Source: Micromonospora saelicesensis (lineage in GTDB: Bacteria; Actinomycetota; Actinomycetes; Mycobacteriales; Micromonosporaceae). From it: a stretch of 64,000 bases of DNA. The notes beneath the pieces are model-generated. The model was not told where the DNA came from and made no database searches. It was given only the letters and a program-made list of their open reading frames with translations. Below are positions 34,601-43,859 of the stretch, piece after piece. The position numbers and the translations under genes are program-made. The DNA lies in assembly GCF_900091575.1 (NCBI RefSeq), contig NZ_FMCR01000001.1:496001-560000 (forward strand), in the 5' to 3' direction. Each line of letters starts with the position of its first letter. Within the stretch, counting starts at the first letter, position 1.

Positions 34601-34943
34601 GGTCGGCCGGGCCGCGGACGGCGACTCGGAGGAGGCGGTCACGCTGACCAACCCGGCCGCCGGCACCTACCGCGTCGTGGTGGAGCCGTACGGGGTTGAC
34701 GGGCCGGGGACCAGCACCGCCTACGACTACTACGACGCGTTCGCGTCCGCGTCGCTGGGCACGATCACCGCCCCGGCCGCCGCGGTGCCGCTGATGCACG
34801 GCGAATCGGCCACCATCACCGGCACGGTGACCGCGGTGGCCGTTCCGGCCGACGGGCGTCAGCTCTCCGGTGAACTGGCGATCGTCACCAGCGAGGGTGC
34901 GGTCGTGGGTCGCGGCAACGTGTCCATCGGTGCCGTGAACTGA
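31644..34943 (+). CDS. Large secreted S8 (subtilisin-like) serine protease
   Basis: A 1099-residue exported protease. A Sec signal peptide covers about residues 1-37 and a propeptide-like region follows to about 150. The triad is D198 (IMDSGVD), H374 (STHGTHVAG) and S571 (NGTSMASP). Between D198 and H374 is an insert of about 170 residues with two calcium-loop-like Asp/Asn-rich segments (DVNRDGDTTD and DANQNRNFTDD). About 500 residues of beta-sandwich-like C-terminal domains follow, one with a DLDLFVYRG prepeptidase-type motif. GTG start with a GGAGG ribosome site. Confidence 0.95.
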   Translation: MSRLPNLSRRTSAALFASVLAASAVTAMGGAATAAAAPTTTADTSPATAAETLGAHDAKLLSEARAKKAPTVTLIVATEKGEAGDVADSLTKLGGTVSQRQDRVGFVLAKVPTDRVLKAARLPGVSAVDLDEVIQLPDPAPEQTPTGTAGARQATVEAPGAATPADNPYMPTNETGAVAFTAAHPEWDGRGVTIGIMDSGVDLAHPALQQTTTGERKIVDWVTATDPLEDGSWRRMQAEVAGPSFTIDGLGTWTAPAGTYRFNLFSESVTTASDARGDVNRDGDTTDTWGVLFDPATNNIRVDANQNRNFTDDPIMRPYKEKYDIGYFGTDNPATPVAERQPFVVEFRKNVNTTPIGLPGTYDYVNIGIVESTHGTHVAGITAANDMLGNGAFDGAAPGAKLVSARACSWGGGCSAAALTTGMIDLVANRGVDIVNMSIGGLPGLNDGNNARTNLYNELIETYGVQLVISAGNSGPGLNTVGDPSVASNVISVAANISKDTWLANYGSVVKKKNALFNFSSRGPREDGGFKPNIAAPGSAISTAPTWQLGAPVPEAGYALPPGYAMLNGTSMASPQTAGAGALLLSAAKATDRGVSPAALRRALFTSAKPIADVPTYAQGYGMVNVPGAWQLLRQGVETRSYVSDAPVCSPLAEQLTIWNGVKFVPNPGRGTGVYNRCTSSEGGHKVGQSKTYPVKLTRTSGPAGTIKHNITLQGNDGTFKAPKTVALPLNKAVTISVTAKPATEGAHGAIVRIDDPATNVVDFEVSTVVVASNDVKKPNFSYANEGSVDRNGFTSYFVTVPEGAKALQVNLSGIATGSQTRFIAINPLGVPVEATTSTVCYTNFSDVNVCKPQERDYQNPLPGVWEIEVESRRTSPALNNPFKLQARVQGLTVEPALVELPSVEAGEPTPVSWKVTNAFGPVSVSGRSGALTGVRTERPTITEGGPNQEWTVEIPAGTSTFTARIGNPANAGADLDLFVYRGTTEVGRAADGDSEEAVTLTNPAAGTYRVVVEPYGVDGPGTSTAYDYYDAFASASLGTITAPAAAVPLMHGESATITGTVTAVAVPADGRQLSGELAIVTSEGAVVGRGNVSIGAVN

Positions 34944-34961
34944 TCCGCTCGTAACACCGCA

Positions 34962-34993
34962 GGAGCCCGTCCCCACGTTCGGGGGCGGGCTCC
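34962..34993. terminator. Bidirectional terminator after the subtilase
   Basis: A 13-bp stem with one G-T wobble (34962-34974 with 34981-34993) and 6-base loop between convergent genes. Confidence 0.75.
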
Positions 34994-35013
34994 CGTGTGT
35001 CAGGGGTGAGTGG

Positions 35014-35448
35014 TCAGGATCGGTGGGCGGCCGTGACGACGAACGGGGTGCCCTGCTGGCAGGTGGTCATCATGCCGGGCTCCACCCGGCCGGTGACCTC
35101 GACCCGTACGCCCGGCATCAGCACGTCACGAGGGCCGCCGAGCAGCAGGTAACCGTCGAGCAGTACGCACCCGGGCTCCACGCCGCCCTGCAAAGTGCCG
35201 CTCAGGGTGGTGGCCCCGACGCCCGGCGGTGTGCTCGGGCCGCCCGGCTTCGGGGTCTTCACCCCGGGCGGCACGGTCGGGGTGCCGGTCGCCGGCGAGG
35301 GCGTCGGGTCGGGCGTGGGCTGGCTGGTCACCGGCTGGGCTCCCGTCGGTGTCGGGGTGGGTGTGCCGCCCCCGACGCCCTGGCCGCCGCAGGCGCTCAG
35401 CGCCACGCAGACGGCCAGCGCGGGGACGGCGAGCCGAAGAGTCCTCAT
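35014..35448 (-). CDS. Small lipoprotein
   Basis: A 144-residue exported lipoprotein with lipobox ALSAC, a Pro/Thr/Ser-rich linker of about 55 residues and a compact C-terminal domain (TLSGTLQGGVEPGCVLLDGYLLLGG, VRVEVTGRVEPGMMTTCQQGTPFVV). The C-terminal part looks like a small beta-barrel of the kind found in other actinobacterial lipoproteins, with two cysteines. Function unknown. It lies 41 bases after ispH on the same strand and could be cotranscribed. Confidence 0.75.
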   Translation of the reverse strand: MRTLRLAVPALAVCVALSACGGQGVGGGTPTPTPTGAQPVTSQPTPDPTPSPATGTPTVPPGVKTPKPGGPSTPPGVGATTLSGTLQGGVEPGCVLLDGYLLLGGPRDVLMPGVRVEVTGRVEPGMMTTCQQGTPFVVTAAHRS

Positions 35449-35489
35449 GCCGAATCTGACGTACGCCGACCCGAGTTCGTTCCCGCGCT

Positions 35490-36476
35490 TCAGCCGCGCG
35501 CCGCGGCGGCCTTCATGTCCCGCCTCAGCTCCTGCGGAAGCGAGAACGTGAGCCGCTCGTTGGCGGTGGTGATCTCCTCGACGTCGGCGAAGCCGCGGGC
35601 GGCGAGGTGGACCAGCACCTCCTGGACCAGGTCGTCCGGGACGCTCGCGCCCGAGGTCAGGCCGACCGTGGTGGCCCCCTCCAGCCAGGCGTCGTCGATC
35701 TCGTGCGCGAAGTCGACCAGGTGACCGGCGCGGGCGCCGGCGTCCAGGGCGACCTCGACCAGGCGGACCGAGTTGGAGGAGTTCGTCGAGCCGACCACGA
35801 TCACCACGTCACAGTCTGCGGCGATCTCCTTGACCACGTGCTGCCGATTGGAGGTGGCGTAGCAGATGTCGTCGCTGGGTGGGGACTGCAACAGCGGCAG
35901 CCGCTGCTTGAGGCGGGCCACCGTCTCCAGCGTCTCGTCGACAGAGAGCGTGGTCTGGGAGAGCCACACCACCTTCTCCGGATCACGTACGGTGATCTTG
36001 TCGGCGCCGTCCGGGCCGTCCACCAGCTGGATGTGCGCGGGGGCCTCACCGGCGGTGCCGATGACCTCTTCGTGCCCCTCGTGGCCGATGAGCAGGATGT
36101 CGTAGTCCTCGGCCGCGAAGCGCCGCGCCTCGTGGTGCACCTTGGTGACCAGCGGACAGGTCGCGTCGATCGCCTTGAGCGACCGCGCCTTGGCCTGCTC
36201 GTGGACCTCCGGCGCCACACCGTGCGCGGAGAAGACGACGGTGGCGCCCTCCGGCACCTCCTCGTTCTCCTCCACGAAGATGGCGCCCTGGGCCTCCAGG
36301 GTCTGCACCACGTGCTTGTTGTGCACGATCTGCTTGCGCACGTAGATCGGGGCGCCGTAGAGCTTCAGCGCCTCCTCCACGGTCTGCACCGCGCGGTCGA
36401 CACCCGCGCAGTAGCCGCGGGGCTTGGCCAGGAGCACGCGCTTGCCGGTCCGGTGAGTCGCCTGAGCCTCAGTCAC
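35490..36476 (-). CDS. ispH: 4-hydroxy-3-methylbut-2-enyl diphosphate reductase IspH
   Basis: A 328-residue IspH (LytB), the Fe-S enzyme that makes IPP and DMAPP in the last step of the MEP pathway. The three cluster cysteines are C23 ([10 protein letters not shown]), one in [13 protein letters not shown] and one in [19 protein letters not shown] and [11 protein letters not shown] are also conserved. Two adjacent GTGs could start it; the one at 36476 is six bases after TACGAT (36483-36488), which fits a leaderless start better than 36479. Confidence 0.97.
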   Translation of the reverse strand: MTEAQATHRTGKRVLLAKPRGYCAGVDRAVQTVEEALKLYGAPIYVRKQIVHNKHVVQTLEAQGAIFVEENEEVPEGATVVFSAHGVAPEVHEQAKARSLKAIDATCPLVTKVHHEARRFAAEDYDILLIGHEGHEEVIGTAGEAPAHIQLVDGPDGADKITVRDPEKVVWLSQTTLSVDETLETVARLKQRLPLLQSPPSDDICYATSNRQHVVKEIAADCDVVIVVGSTNSSNSVRLVEVALDAGARAGHLVDFAHEIDDAWLEGATTVGLTSGASVPDDLVQEVLVHLAARGFADVEEITTANERLTFSLPQELRRDMKAAAARG

Positions 36477-36521
36477 CACCCCATCGTACGTGCCACCCTC
36501 CCACCCGGCACCGGCCCGCAA

Positions 36522-36542
36522 CCCACCCCAACCCCCACCCCC
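36522..36542 (-). promoter_or_regulatory. G-quadruplex-type motif upstream of ispH
   Basis: On the minus strand four G runs of 5, 5, 4 and 3 bases are separated by loops of 1, 2 and 1 bases. It lies about 45-65 bases upstream of the ispH start on its coding strand, next to the hairpin element at 36549. Confidence 0.5.
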
Positions 36543-36548
36543 TGCCCT

Positions 36549-36610
36549 CGGTGATCAAGAGGTTTGCGTCAGAAACGCGCCCAGCGCCGACGCAAACCTC
36601 TTGATCACCG
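36549..36610. repeat. GATC-containing intergenic hairpin, element 3
   Basis: A perfect 22-bp inverted repeat (36549-36570 with 36589-36610) with an 18-base loop, beginning CGGTGATCAAGAGG. It lies between the divergent ispH and xseA genes, so it cannot be a terminator for either, and it ends 11 bases before the xseA -10-like hexamer. Confidence 0.9.
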
Positions 36611-36632
36611 GGGAGGTCCGTAGGGTGGGCGG

Positions 36633-37886
36633 GTGAGCGAGGGCGGGCGGGTGAGAAGCGGCGGAAGCGGCGGGGGCGGCGGCGGGGCGAGCAGCGCTGA
36701 GGAGCCTTGGCCGGTACGGGTGGTCAGCCAGAAGGTGGGGGCCTGGATCGCCAAGCTGGGCTGGGTGTGGGTGGACGGGCAGGTCGCGCAGATCAGCCGC
36801 CGCCCCGGGGCCAGCACGGTCTTCCTCACCCTGCGTGACCCGTCGGCCGACCTGAGCCTGACCGTCACCACAAACCGGGACGTCCTGGACTCCGGCGCGC
36901 CGGAGCTACGCGAGGGCGCACGTGTGGTGCTGCACGCCAAGCCCGAGTTCTACGCCGCCCGGGGCACGCTGAGCCTGCGGGCCGACGAGATTCGCCAGGT
37001 AGGGCTCGGGGAGTTGCTGGCCCGACTGGAGAAGCTCAAGAAGCTGCTCGCCGCCGAAGGGCTGTTCGACCGCGCCCGCAAGCGTCGACTGCCGTTCCTG
37101 CCCGGCCGGATCGGGCTCATCACCGGTCGCGCGTCGGCGGCGGAGCGGGACGTGCTGACAAATGCCCGGCGCCGCTGGCCAGCGGTGGAGTTCCGGACGG
37201 TCAACGTGGCCGTGCAGGGCCCGTCCGCGGTGCCGCAGATCGTCGACGCGCTCAAGGTGCTGGACGCCGACCCGAGCATCGACGTGATCATCATCGCCCG
37301 GGGTGGCGGCGGCATCGAGGACCTGCTGCCCTTCTCCGACGAGGCGCTCTGCCGCGCGGTGTTCGGCTGTCGTACGCCGGTGGTCAGCGCGATCGGCCAC
37401 GAGACGGACGCGCCCTTGATCGACTACGTCGCCGATGTCCGTGCCTCCACCCCGACCGACGCGGCGAAGCGGGTCGTCCCCGACCTCACCGAGGAGGTAC
37501 GCCTCATCGGTCAGGCCCGGCACCGCCTCGAACGGGCGGTACGCAACCTGGTCGACCGGGAGACGCACCGGCTCGACGGGCTGCGTTCCCGGCCGGTGCT
37601 GGCCCGCCCGCAGGTGATGGTGGAGCATCGGGCCACCGAGCTGGCCGCGTTGCGCCAACGGGCCGGCCGCTGCCTGGATCACCGACTCACCGCCGCCGAC
37701 GGTGATCTGCGGCACACCCTCGCGCGACTACGCGCGCTCTCCCCCGCCGCCACCCTCGACCGGGGGTACGCGATCGTGCAGCGCGCGGACGGCCACGTGG
37801 TCCGCGCGGCGGCAGAGGTCGGCAAGGGCGACCCGCTGCGGGTACGGCTGGCCGACGGCGAGCTGGCCGCCACGGTCGATGGCTGA
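36633..37886 (+). CDS. xseA: Exodeoxyribonuclease VII large subunit
   Basis: A 417-residue XseA. The N-terminal OB-fold ([32 protein letters not shown]) is followed by the catalytic domain with [39 protein letters not shown] and [27 protein letters not shown]. With XseB it degrades single-stranded DNA. The GTG lies six bases after TAGGGT (36621-36626), so the start and a leaderless transcript support each other. xseB follows within 40 bases. Confidence 0.96.
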   Translation: MSEGGRVRSGGSGGGGGGASSAEEPWPVRVVSQKVGAWIAKLGWVWVDGQVAQISRRPGASTVFLTLRDPSADLSLTVTTNRDVLDSGAPELREGARVVLHAKPEFYAARGTLSLRADEIRQVGLGELLARLEKLKKLLAAEGLFDRARKRRLPFLPGRIGLITGRASAAERDVLTNARRRWPAVEFRTVNVAVQGPSAVPQIVDALKVLDADPSIDVIIIARGGGGIEDLLPFSDEALCRAVFGCRTPVVSAIGHETDAPLIDYVADVRASTPTDAAKRVVPDLTEEVRLIGQARHRLERAVRNLVDRETHRLDGLRSRPVLARPQVMVEHRATELAALRQRAGRCLDHRLTAADGDLRHTLARLRALSPAATLDRGYAIVQRADGHVVRAAAEVGKGDPLRVRLADGELAATVDG

Positions 37887-37922
37887 GTGGCGACGCGGCG
37901 CGGTGGGGAGTGGTGTGCTGAG

Positions 37923-38153
37923 ATGAACGCGATGACTGACGACACGAAGGCCGGGCCGGACGAGCGGCTCAGTTACGAGCAGGCCCGCGCCGAGCTGGCC
38001 TCGGTGGTGGAACGGCTGGAGGCAGGCGGCACGTCCCTGGAGGAGTCGCTGGCACTCTGGGAGCGCGGCGAGGCGCTGGCGGTGATCTGTCAACGCTGGC
38101 TGGATGGTGCGCGGGCGCGGATCGACGCCGCCCGGCAGGAGCCCGCTTCCTGA
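37923..38153 (+). CDS. xseB: Exodeoxyribonuclease VII small subunit
   Basis: A 76-residue XseB with the family core LSYEQARAELASVVERLEAGGTSLEESLALWERGEALA. It binds XseA and is needed for the active complex. I chose the ATG at 37923; an ATG nine bases later is possible, and a GTG at 37887 is too close to the xseA stop to be convincing. Confidence 0.93.
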   Translation: MNAMTDDTKAGPDERLSYEQARAELASVVERLEAGGTSLEESLALWERGEALAVICQRWLDGARARIDAARQEPAS

Positions 38154-38162
38154 CCGACCGCC

Positions 38163-38188
38163 GGTGGGGCGGCCGGAGCCGCCCCACC
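38163..38188. terminator. Bidirectional terminator after xseB
   Basis: A perfect 11-bp stem (38163-38173 with 38178-38188) and a 4-base loop between convergent xseB and the LppX-like gene. Confidence 0.8.
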
Positions 38189-38196
38189 TCGGTACG

Positions 38197-39042
38197 TCAG
38201 TTGAACAGGCTGTACAGCTCGGCCGGCGCCTCGACGACCTGGTCCGCCGGCGGCTTCTGAGCGGCGGTGGCGGCACCGTAGTCGGAGTAGGTCATCTTGA
38301 CCTCCTGGGCGGCGGTCTGCCCGGCGGCCGGCAACTGCAGCACCAGCTCGCTGAGCCGGCCCTGCGGGTCCACCTTCGCGGTGAACGGGACGGTCTTCGC
38401 CTGGGTGCCCAGCGCGGCGATCGTGGCCGCGTTCAACGAGCCCGCCTCGGCGGCCTTGGTGACGTCGATGGTGCCGGCGTACGCGCCGGTGCCGGTGCTG
38501 CGGACCTCGGTGATGCCCTGGGTGAGCACCGCGCTACCGGCCGGGTCGACCTTCTCGAAGTCGAAGCCGAGGTTGCGGTTGCCCTTGATCCGGTTCTGGT
38601 CCAGGTGCTGGTACTTGCCGAGGTTGAGCTGCTTGATGGCGGGCAGGCTGTCGGCGGTGGGGCCGGTCAGCTCCAGCTTGACCCAGCTGTCCGGCTTGAA
38701 GTGGATCACGTCGAGCTTCATCGCCAGGTCGGCCGAGGGACCACCGATCGCGATCTTCATCGCCGCGCTCTGGCTCGGCTGGTGCACCAGCCCCTCCGCC
38801 GTCGAGCCGGCGCCGGCCAGGGTGAACCGGAAGTTCCCGTTGCTGATCTCCTTGGTGGAGTCGAGCAGGGCCTGCTTGGCGTCACCCGCCACCGGGGCAC
38901 CGGACGGGCTCGCCGTGCCGGAGGCGCTCACCGTCGGGGACGGCGTCGATCCGGCGGTGCCGGTTCCGCTGGCGCAGGCGGCCAGTGCGGGCGTGATCAG
39001 AGCGGCGGCTACCAGGCCGGCGCCGAGTCGTCGAACAGTCAT
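38197..39042 (-). CDS. LppX/LprG-like lipoprotein
   Basis: A 281-residue lipoprotein. Signal peptide with lipobox ALAAC, a Ser/Thr/Pro linker, and an LppX_LprAFG-type domain (LLDSTKEISNGNFRFTLAG, MKLDVIHFKPDSWVKLELTG, VPFTAKVDPQGRLSELVLQLP). Related mycobacterial proteins carry lipids or lipoglycans across the cell wall in a hydrophobic pocket. A GGGAGA ribosome site precedes the ATG. Confidence 0.85.
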   Translation of the reverse strand: MTVRRLGAGLVAAALITPALAACASGTGTAGSTPSPTVSASGTASPSGAPVAGDAKQALLDSTKEISNGNFRFTLAGAGSTAEGLVHQPSQSAAMKIAIGGPSADLAMKLDVIHFKPDSWVKLELTGPTADSLPAIKQLNLGKYQHLDQNRIKGNRNLGFDFEKVDPAGSAVLTQGITEVRSTGTGAYAGTIDVTKAAEAGSLNAATIAALGTQAKTVPFTAKVDPQGRLSELVLQLPAAGQTAAQEVKMTYSDYGAATAAQKPPADQVVEAPAELYSLFN

Positions 39043-39249
39043 ACGTGTCTCCCAAGGGGGTCACCCGACGACCTGGACGGCGCCGGAAACTCCGGCGACG
39101 CAGCAGCACCGTCGGCTGCGTCGCGCGACCCGGGCCGAGCAGCGCGCCCGGATCACACCCTCCTTGTTCCCTGTCGACGGGCCGGACAATCACCCTTCGG
39201 GCCTGTTGCCCAGATTCGGCGCCCGCGGGGCCACCCCACCGGGGTCCGG

Positions 39250-39897
39250 TCAGCGCAGCGAGCCGGCCAGTTCGCGGAGTTCGTTGTCCCGGGCGTCGCC
39301 GACGACGATCACCGTGCGGGTCGGCTCCAGCAGGACCAGCGCCTGCTGGTTTCCCCGGGCCGTGTAGAGCTGCCAGGTGCGCCCGGCCAGCTCGGTGGGG
39401 CCCTGCGGCTGGCCCTGACTGGTCAGCTCGGCGGGGAGCAGACGGTCCGCCGGGACGCTGCTCTGCAGCAGTTGGACGCCCCGCCCCTCCGGTGTCAGGT
39501 AGCCGAGTCGCAGGTTCGCACCGTCCTCGACGGTCTGATAGCGGGCGCTGACCATCTTCCAGTCGCCGCCGAGCCCCTGCGGCTGGCTCACCGGAAAGAC
39601 GTTCGCCGAACGGGCCTGCTCGATGGCGGGCGCCGGATCGACTGTGGTGGCCTGGTCGCCGCCGAGGAATCCCCGGTAGAACGCCAGCAGCAGCGCGATC
39701 GGGACGAGCAGGACCAGCAGCGAGATCGCCATGTCCTTCGGCGACCGCTCGGACTTGCCGGACACCGCCGGCGGCGGTGGGGTCGGGTCGGTCGCGGCGG
39801 GCTCACCACCGCGGCCGGCGGGGACGTCGGCCGGCGGCTGACCGTCGGGCGGCGTGCGGTCGGCGGGTACGCGGTCGGCTGGCTGTGCGGGTTCCAC
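39250..39897 (-). CDS. DUF4245 membrane-anchored protein
   Basis: A 215-residue DUF4245 protein: Pro-rich cytoplasmic N-terminus (residues 1-50), one membrane helix ([21 protein letters not shown]), and an outer domain with [20 protein letters not shown] and [29 protein letters not shown]. Function unknown. It is divergent from glpX, an arrangement also found in mycobacteria and streptomycetes as far as I recall. Confidence 0.85.
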   Translation of the reverse strand: MEPAQPADRVPADRTPPDGQPPADVPAGRGGEPAATDPTPPPPAVSGKSERSPKDMAISLLVLLVPIALLLAFYRGFLGGDQATTVDPAPAIEQARSANVFPVSQPQGLGGDWKMVSARYQTVEDGANLRLGYLTPEGRGVQLLQSSVPADRLLPAELTSQGQPQGPTELAGRTWQLYTARGNQQALVLLEPTRTVIVVGDARDNELRELAGSLR

Positions 39898-40057
39898 CCC
39901 CTTATCTTCGCAGCCGCCCGACCGGCGGTATCCGGGCCATCACCGCCCCGCGCCGACGCCCGGTCGGCCATCGTGTGAGGATCAGCGACAAAGCCGTCAG
40001 TGGGGGCCTCCCCGCCGCCGGTCGTTCCCCGCACCGTCGCGAGGAGGAGTAGCCGTC

Positions 40058-41089
40058 ATGACGAACACCAGGACGCGGATCCCACAGGATCTCGACCGAA
40101 ACCTTGCCCTCGACCTGGTCCGGGTCACCGAGGCCGCGGCGATGGCCGCCGGCCGGTGGGTCGGTCGAGGCGACAAGGAGGGCGGCGACGGAGCCGCGGT
40201 CGACGCGATGCGCAAGCTGATCAACTCGATCCAGATGCGCGGTGTGGTGGTGATCGGCGAGGGCGAGAAGGACAACGCCCCGATGCTCTTCAACGGCGAA
40301 CACGTCGGCGACGGCACGGGCCCGGAGGTGGACGTCGCCGTCGACCCGGTGGACGGCACCACCCTGATGAGCAAGGGCATGCCGAACGCGGTGGCGGTGC
40401 TGGCCGTCTCCGAGCGCGGTGCGATGTTCGACCCCAGCGCCGTGTTCTACATGGAGAAGCTCGCCGTCGGGCCGGCGTACGCCGACGTGATCGACATCAA
40501 CGCCGGTGTGGCGGAGAACCTGCGCCGGATCGCCAAGGTCAAGGGCACCGACGTCTCCGAGGTCACCGTCTGCGTGCTGGACCGGAGCCGTCACGACGAC
40601 CTGGTCGCACAGATCCGCCGGACCGGGGCGGGGATCCGGTTCATCTCCGACGGCGACATCGCGGGCTCCATCGCGGCGGCCCGGGGCGAGTCGGACGTCG
40701 ACGTCCTGATGGGCATCGGCGGCACCCCGGAGGGCATCATCTCCGCGTGCGCGCTGAAGTGCATGGGCGGCGCGATGCAGGCCAAGCTGTGGCCGCGCGA
40801 CGAGCAGGAACGGGAGAAGGCGATCGCCGCCGGGCACGACCTGGACCGGGTGCTGGGCACCGACGATCTGGTCACCGGCGACAACTGCTTCTTCGTGGCG
40901 ACCGGGGTCACCTCGGGCGACCTCCTGCGCGGGGTGCGTTACCGGGCGGGCGGCGCGTACACCCAGTCGATCGTCATGCGCTCGAAGAGCGGCACCATCC
41001 GGGTGATCGACTCGTACCACCGGCTGGAGAAGCTGGCGCTCTACTCCGCTGTCGACTTCGATGGTCGTCCGCTGGCCGAGCAGGAGTGA
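40058..41089 (+). CDS. glpX: Class II fructose-1,6-bisphosphatase GlpX
   Basis: A 343-residue GlpX, the gluconeogenic phosphatase. Metal and substrate motifs: [59 protein letters not shown] and [31 protein letters not shown] ribosome site lies upstream of the ATG. Its stop overlaps the GTG of the transporter gene by four bases (GTGA). Confidence 0.97.
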   Translation: MTNTRTRIPQDLDRNLALDLVRVTEAAAMAAGRWVGRGDKEGGDGAAVDAMRKLINSIQMRGVVVIGEGEKDNAPMLFNGEHVGDGTGPEVDVAVDPVDGTTLMSKGMPNAVAVLAVSERGAMFDPSAVFYMEKLAVGPAYADVIDINAGVAENLRRIAKVKGTDVSEVTVCVLDRSRHDDLVAQIRRTGAGIRFISDGDIAGSIAAARGESDVDVLMGIGGTPEGIISACALKCMGGAMQAKLWPRDEQEREKAIAAGHDLDRVLGTDDLVTGDNCFFVATGVTSGDLLRGVRYRAGGAYTQSIVMRSKSGTIRVIDSYHRLEKLALYSAVDFDGRPLAEQE

Positions 41090-42057
41090 CAGCCACCGAC
41101 ACGGCGACCCCGCAGACCCTGTCGGCCGCCCGCCGGATCACCGGCGTCGCGCTGGCGTCGGCCTCCGGGGTCGCGGTGGCGGTGCAGTCGCGCATCAACG
41201 GCGAGCTGGGGGTACGCCTCGACGACGGTTTCGCCGCCGCTGTCGTCTCGTTCGGCGTCGGTCTGCTGGTGCTGCTGGTGCTGGTGCCCGCGACCCCCGG
41301 TGGTCGGCGAGGGCTGGCCGCGACGCGGCGGGCGCTGCGGACCGGCACACTGCGGCCCTGGCAGTGCCTCGGCGGGATGTGCGGAGCCTTCCTGGTGGCC
41401 ACCCAGGGCCTCACCATCGGCACGTTGGGCGTGGCGGTCTTCACCGTGGCGGTGGTCGCCGGCCAGACCGGCAGCAGCCTCGCCGTGGACCGGGCCGGGA
41501 TCGGGCCGACCGGCCGGCAGCCGGTCACCCGGCAGCGGCTGGCCGGCGCGGTTCTCACAGTGCTGGCGGTCGGCCTGGCGGTCGGCGACCGTCTTGGCGA
41601 CCCGGGCGCGCTGGCGCTGGCCCTGCTACCGCTGCTCGCCGGGGTGGGTATCGCCTGGCAGCAGGCCGTCAACGGCCGGGTCCGAGCGGCGGCCGACAGT
41701 GCGTTGACCGCCACGCTTGTCAACTTCGCCGTCGGCACTGTCACCCTGCTCGTCGCGTTCGCGATCGACATCGCCGTACGCGGCTGGCCGGGCGGCCACC
41801 TGCCGACCGAGCCGTGGCTCTACCTGGGCGGCCCGATCGGCATCGTGTTCATCGCGATCGCCGCCGCGATCGTCCGCTTCACCGGCGTTCTGCTGCTCGG
41901 CCTGGCCACCATCGCCGGGCAGATCGTGGGCGCCGTCCTGCTGGACCTGATCCTCCCCACGGCGGCCTCGCACCCGGGTGTGAACACTCTGCTCGGGGCA
42001 GCGCTGACCATGGTGGCGGTGCTGATCGCCGCGCTGGCGCCACCCGCTCGCCGCTGA
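41086..42057 (+). CDS. DMT-superfamily (DUF606/YdcZ-like) membrane transporter
   Basis: A 323-residue protein with about ten membrane segments in two similar halves, each opening with an [11 protein letters not shown] or [11 protein letters not shown] motif, typical of the DUF606/YdcZ branch of the DMT superfamily. Substrate unknown. Its GTG overlaps the glpX stop, so translation is coupled to a gluconeogenic gene; no functional link between the two is known to me. Confidence 0.87.
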   Translation: MTATDTATPQTLSAARRITGVALASASGVAVAVQSRINGELGVRLDDGFAAAVVSFGVGLLVLLVLVPATPGGRRGLAATRRALRTGTLRPWQCLGGMCGAFLVATQGLTIGTLGVAVFTVAVVAGQTGSSLAVDRAGIGPTGRQPVTRQRLAGAVLTVLAVGLAVGDRLGDPGALALALLPLLAGVGIAWQQAVNGRVRAAADSALTATLVNFAVGTVTLLVAFAIDIAVRGWPGGHLPTEPWLYLGGPIGIVFIAIAAAIVRFTGVLLLGLATIAGQIVGAVLLDLILPTAASHPGVNTLLGAALTMVAVLIAALAPPARR

Positions 42058-42076
42058 CCAGCCACCTGCCGAGGGT

Positions 42077-42112
42077 CCAGCCGCACGCCGGAGAGCCAGC
42101 CGCACGCCGGAG
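42077..42112. repeat. Direct 17-bp repeat between convergent genes
   Basis: CCAGCCGCACGCCGGAG occurs at 42077-42093 and 42096-42112. Each copy contains a short internal symmetry but there is no strong hairpin. Confidence 0.8.
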
Positions 42113-42114
42113 GT

Positions 42115-43794
42115 TCACTGCGGCGACGATTGCGACGGGTACGGCGGATCAGGCACCGTCGGTGGGCGCGCAGGGTAGGGCGCAGGCGGATAGGGCCCGT
42201 GCGGCGGATAGGGCGCATAGGGCGGGCGCGGCGGGTACCGGCGCTCGAACGCACGGGCCGGGTCGACCAGCCGCGCGATCCGGGTGGCCAGCAGCACGCC
42301 CGGCACCGTGGCCAGCAGGGCGAGCGCCACCGCGAACCGGGTCCGCGACGGGGTGCCGTACAGCCAACCGACGAGCGGCAGCCCGGCCAGGAGCGCGGTG
42401 CACAGGAGCCCGGTGAGCACCAACCTGATCCAGCGCCGCAGAGCGCCCTGGTAGGAGGCTCGAACGATCATGGCCACCGCGATGAGGACGCCCACCGCCA
42501 GCACGAACGACACGGCCAGGAACGTCAGGGTGTCGTCGTCGCGCTCCCACACCGCAGCCAACACGATCCCCGCGACCAGCATCGACGCACTGGCGGCGAT
42601 CCCCCACCAGCGCGGACCTCCGCCACGGCGGATCGCGAGATGACCGGCGAACGCAGCGACCGCGCAGCCGAGAGTCAGCGCCAGCGCGACGGCGAGCAAC
42701 AGGTCCGTCTCGCGGTCGGCGGGTCCGCCGCCGCCCAGTCGGGGCGGTTCGCCCCAGGACGTGCGGATCCGCCCCTCCTCGAAGAGGAACCCGTCGCGCT
42801 GCCACCCACCGTCAGGCAGGCGGCGCAGAAACCCGTCCCGGCCGTTGGCGACAAGCACCTCGTGACCACCCCCGGCGTGGGGATAGACGATCAGATCGCG
42901 GGACGCGAAGTGGCGCTGGACATCGCCCGGGTTCGGCGACCGGCGGGCCAACTCCTCGCGCTGCCCGTCGGGCACCTCCCAGGCCACCCGCCAGGTCGCA
43001 CCGGCGTCGTCACTCTCCTCGACCCGTAGGTGCCCGGTGACGACCCGGTAGCAGCGCCGGAGCTCGTCCGCAGCGCACGCCTGCTGCTGCCCGACCTCCT
43101 GGCCGGACAGTCGCCGCTGCTCGTCCTCCGTGACCGGCCGCCAGGTGGTCGCGCCGTCCTCGCTGACCGCCCACTGCCCGCCCAACGGACTGGTCGGCCA
43201 GTCCGATGAGCTGTAGCCGCTGCCGACCGAGATCGCCGGGTGGCCGTCGAGCGTCGCGGTGCTCACCGCGTACGGATAGTGGATCGCGCTTGTCGCGGCC
43301 ACCGCCAACACCGCCGGTGGCAGCACCACCAGCAGCCGGACCAGCCGGGCGGTCCGTTGACGCACCGGGCGGCGACGTGACCGCGTCCAACTCCACCAGG
43401 CCAGGCCGAGTGCCGGCAGGGTGAGCAGGTCGGTCCAGTCGGCCCGGACCAGCGACGGCCCGGCCAGCACGGTCCAGGTGGAGGAGGCGAGTTCGGCGGC
43501 GTACCCGCTGGATTTGACGACGGCGAACCCGGCGCCCACCGAGACCAGGCCGGCCAGCGCGGCGGCCCGGGACGGCAGCCGTGGCACCAGGAGGGTCAGC
43601 AGCACCGCGACCAGCGGCGGAGCGAGCACCAGGCCGGCGACGTCGCTCAGCTTGCCGGTCACCAGGCCGGGGAAGGCCGCCTTCAGCACATGGTCGTTGA
43701 CCAGCAGCAGGACCAGCGCGAACACTGTGGCGGGGTGGCAGAGCCAGGACAGCGTGGTGGGTGCGCCGTCCTGCGGTGTCTCGGAACCCGTCAT
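42115..43794 (-). CDS. Large membrane protein with Asp-box (BNR-like) outer domain
   Basis: A 559-residue protein: about four N-terminal membrane segments, an outer domain (about residues 165-345), four to five further membrane segments, and a Pro/Tyr-rich cytoplasmic tail. The outer domain contains Asp-box-like SEDGATTW and SDDAGATW motifs, as in sialidase/photosystem-repair beta-propeller repeats, but only two, so a full propeller is unlikely. Function unknown. A GAGGGG ribosome site precedes the ATG. Confidence 0.78.
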   Translation of the reverse strand: MTGSETPQDGAPTTLSWLCHPATVFALVLLLVNDHVLKAAFPGLVTGKLSDVAGLVLAPPLVAVLLTLLVPRLPSRAAALAGLVSVGAGFAVVKSSGYAAELASSTWTVLAGPSLVRADWTDLLTLPALGLAWWSWTRSRRRPVRQRTARLVRLLVVLPPAVLAVAATSAIHYPYAVSTATLDGHPAISVGSGYSSSDWPTSPLGGQWAVSEDGATTWRPVTEDEQRRLSGQEVGQQQACAADELRRCYRVVTGHLRVEESDDAGATWRVAWEVPDGQREELARRSPNPGDVQRHFASRDLIVYPHAGGGHEVLVANGRDGFLRRLPDGGWQRDGFLFEEGRIRTSWGEPPRLGGGGPADRETDLLLAVALALTLGCAVAAFAGHLAIRRGGGPRWWGIAASASMLVAGIVLAAVWERDDDTLTFLAVSFVLAVGVLIAVAMIVRASYQGALRRWIRLVLTGLLCTALLAGLPLVGWLYGTPSRTRFAVALALLATVPGVLLATRIARLVDPARAFERRYPPRPPYAPYPPHGPYPPAPYPARPPTVPDPPYPSQSSPQ

Positions 43795-43859
43795 CCCCTC
43801 AGGATCCGGTCGACCCGTCTCGATCCGGACTCAGGTCGGCCTGGGTCCGATACCGACGC

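Noticed and set aside
31677..34976. A 1099-codon open frame antisense to the subtilase
   Set aside because: It mirrors the subtilase codons and has no domain; the plus-strand protein has signal peptide and full catalytic triad.
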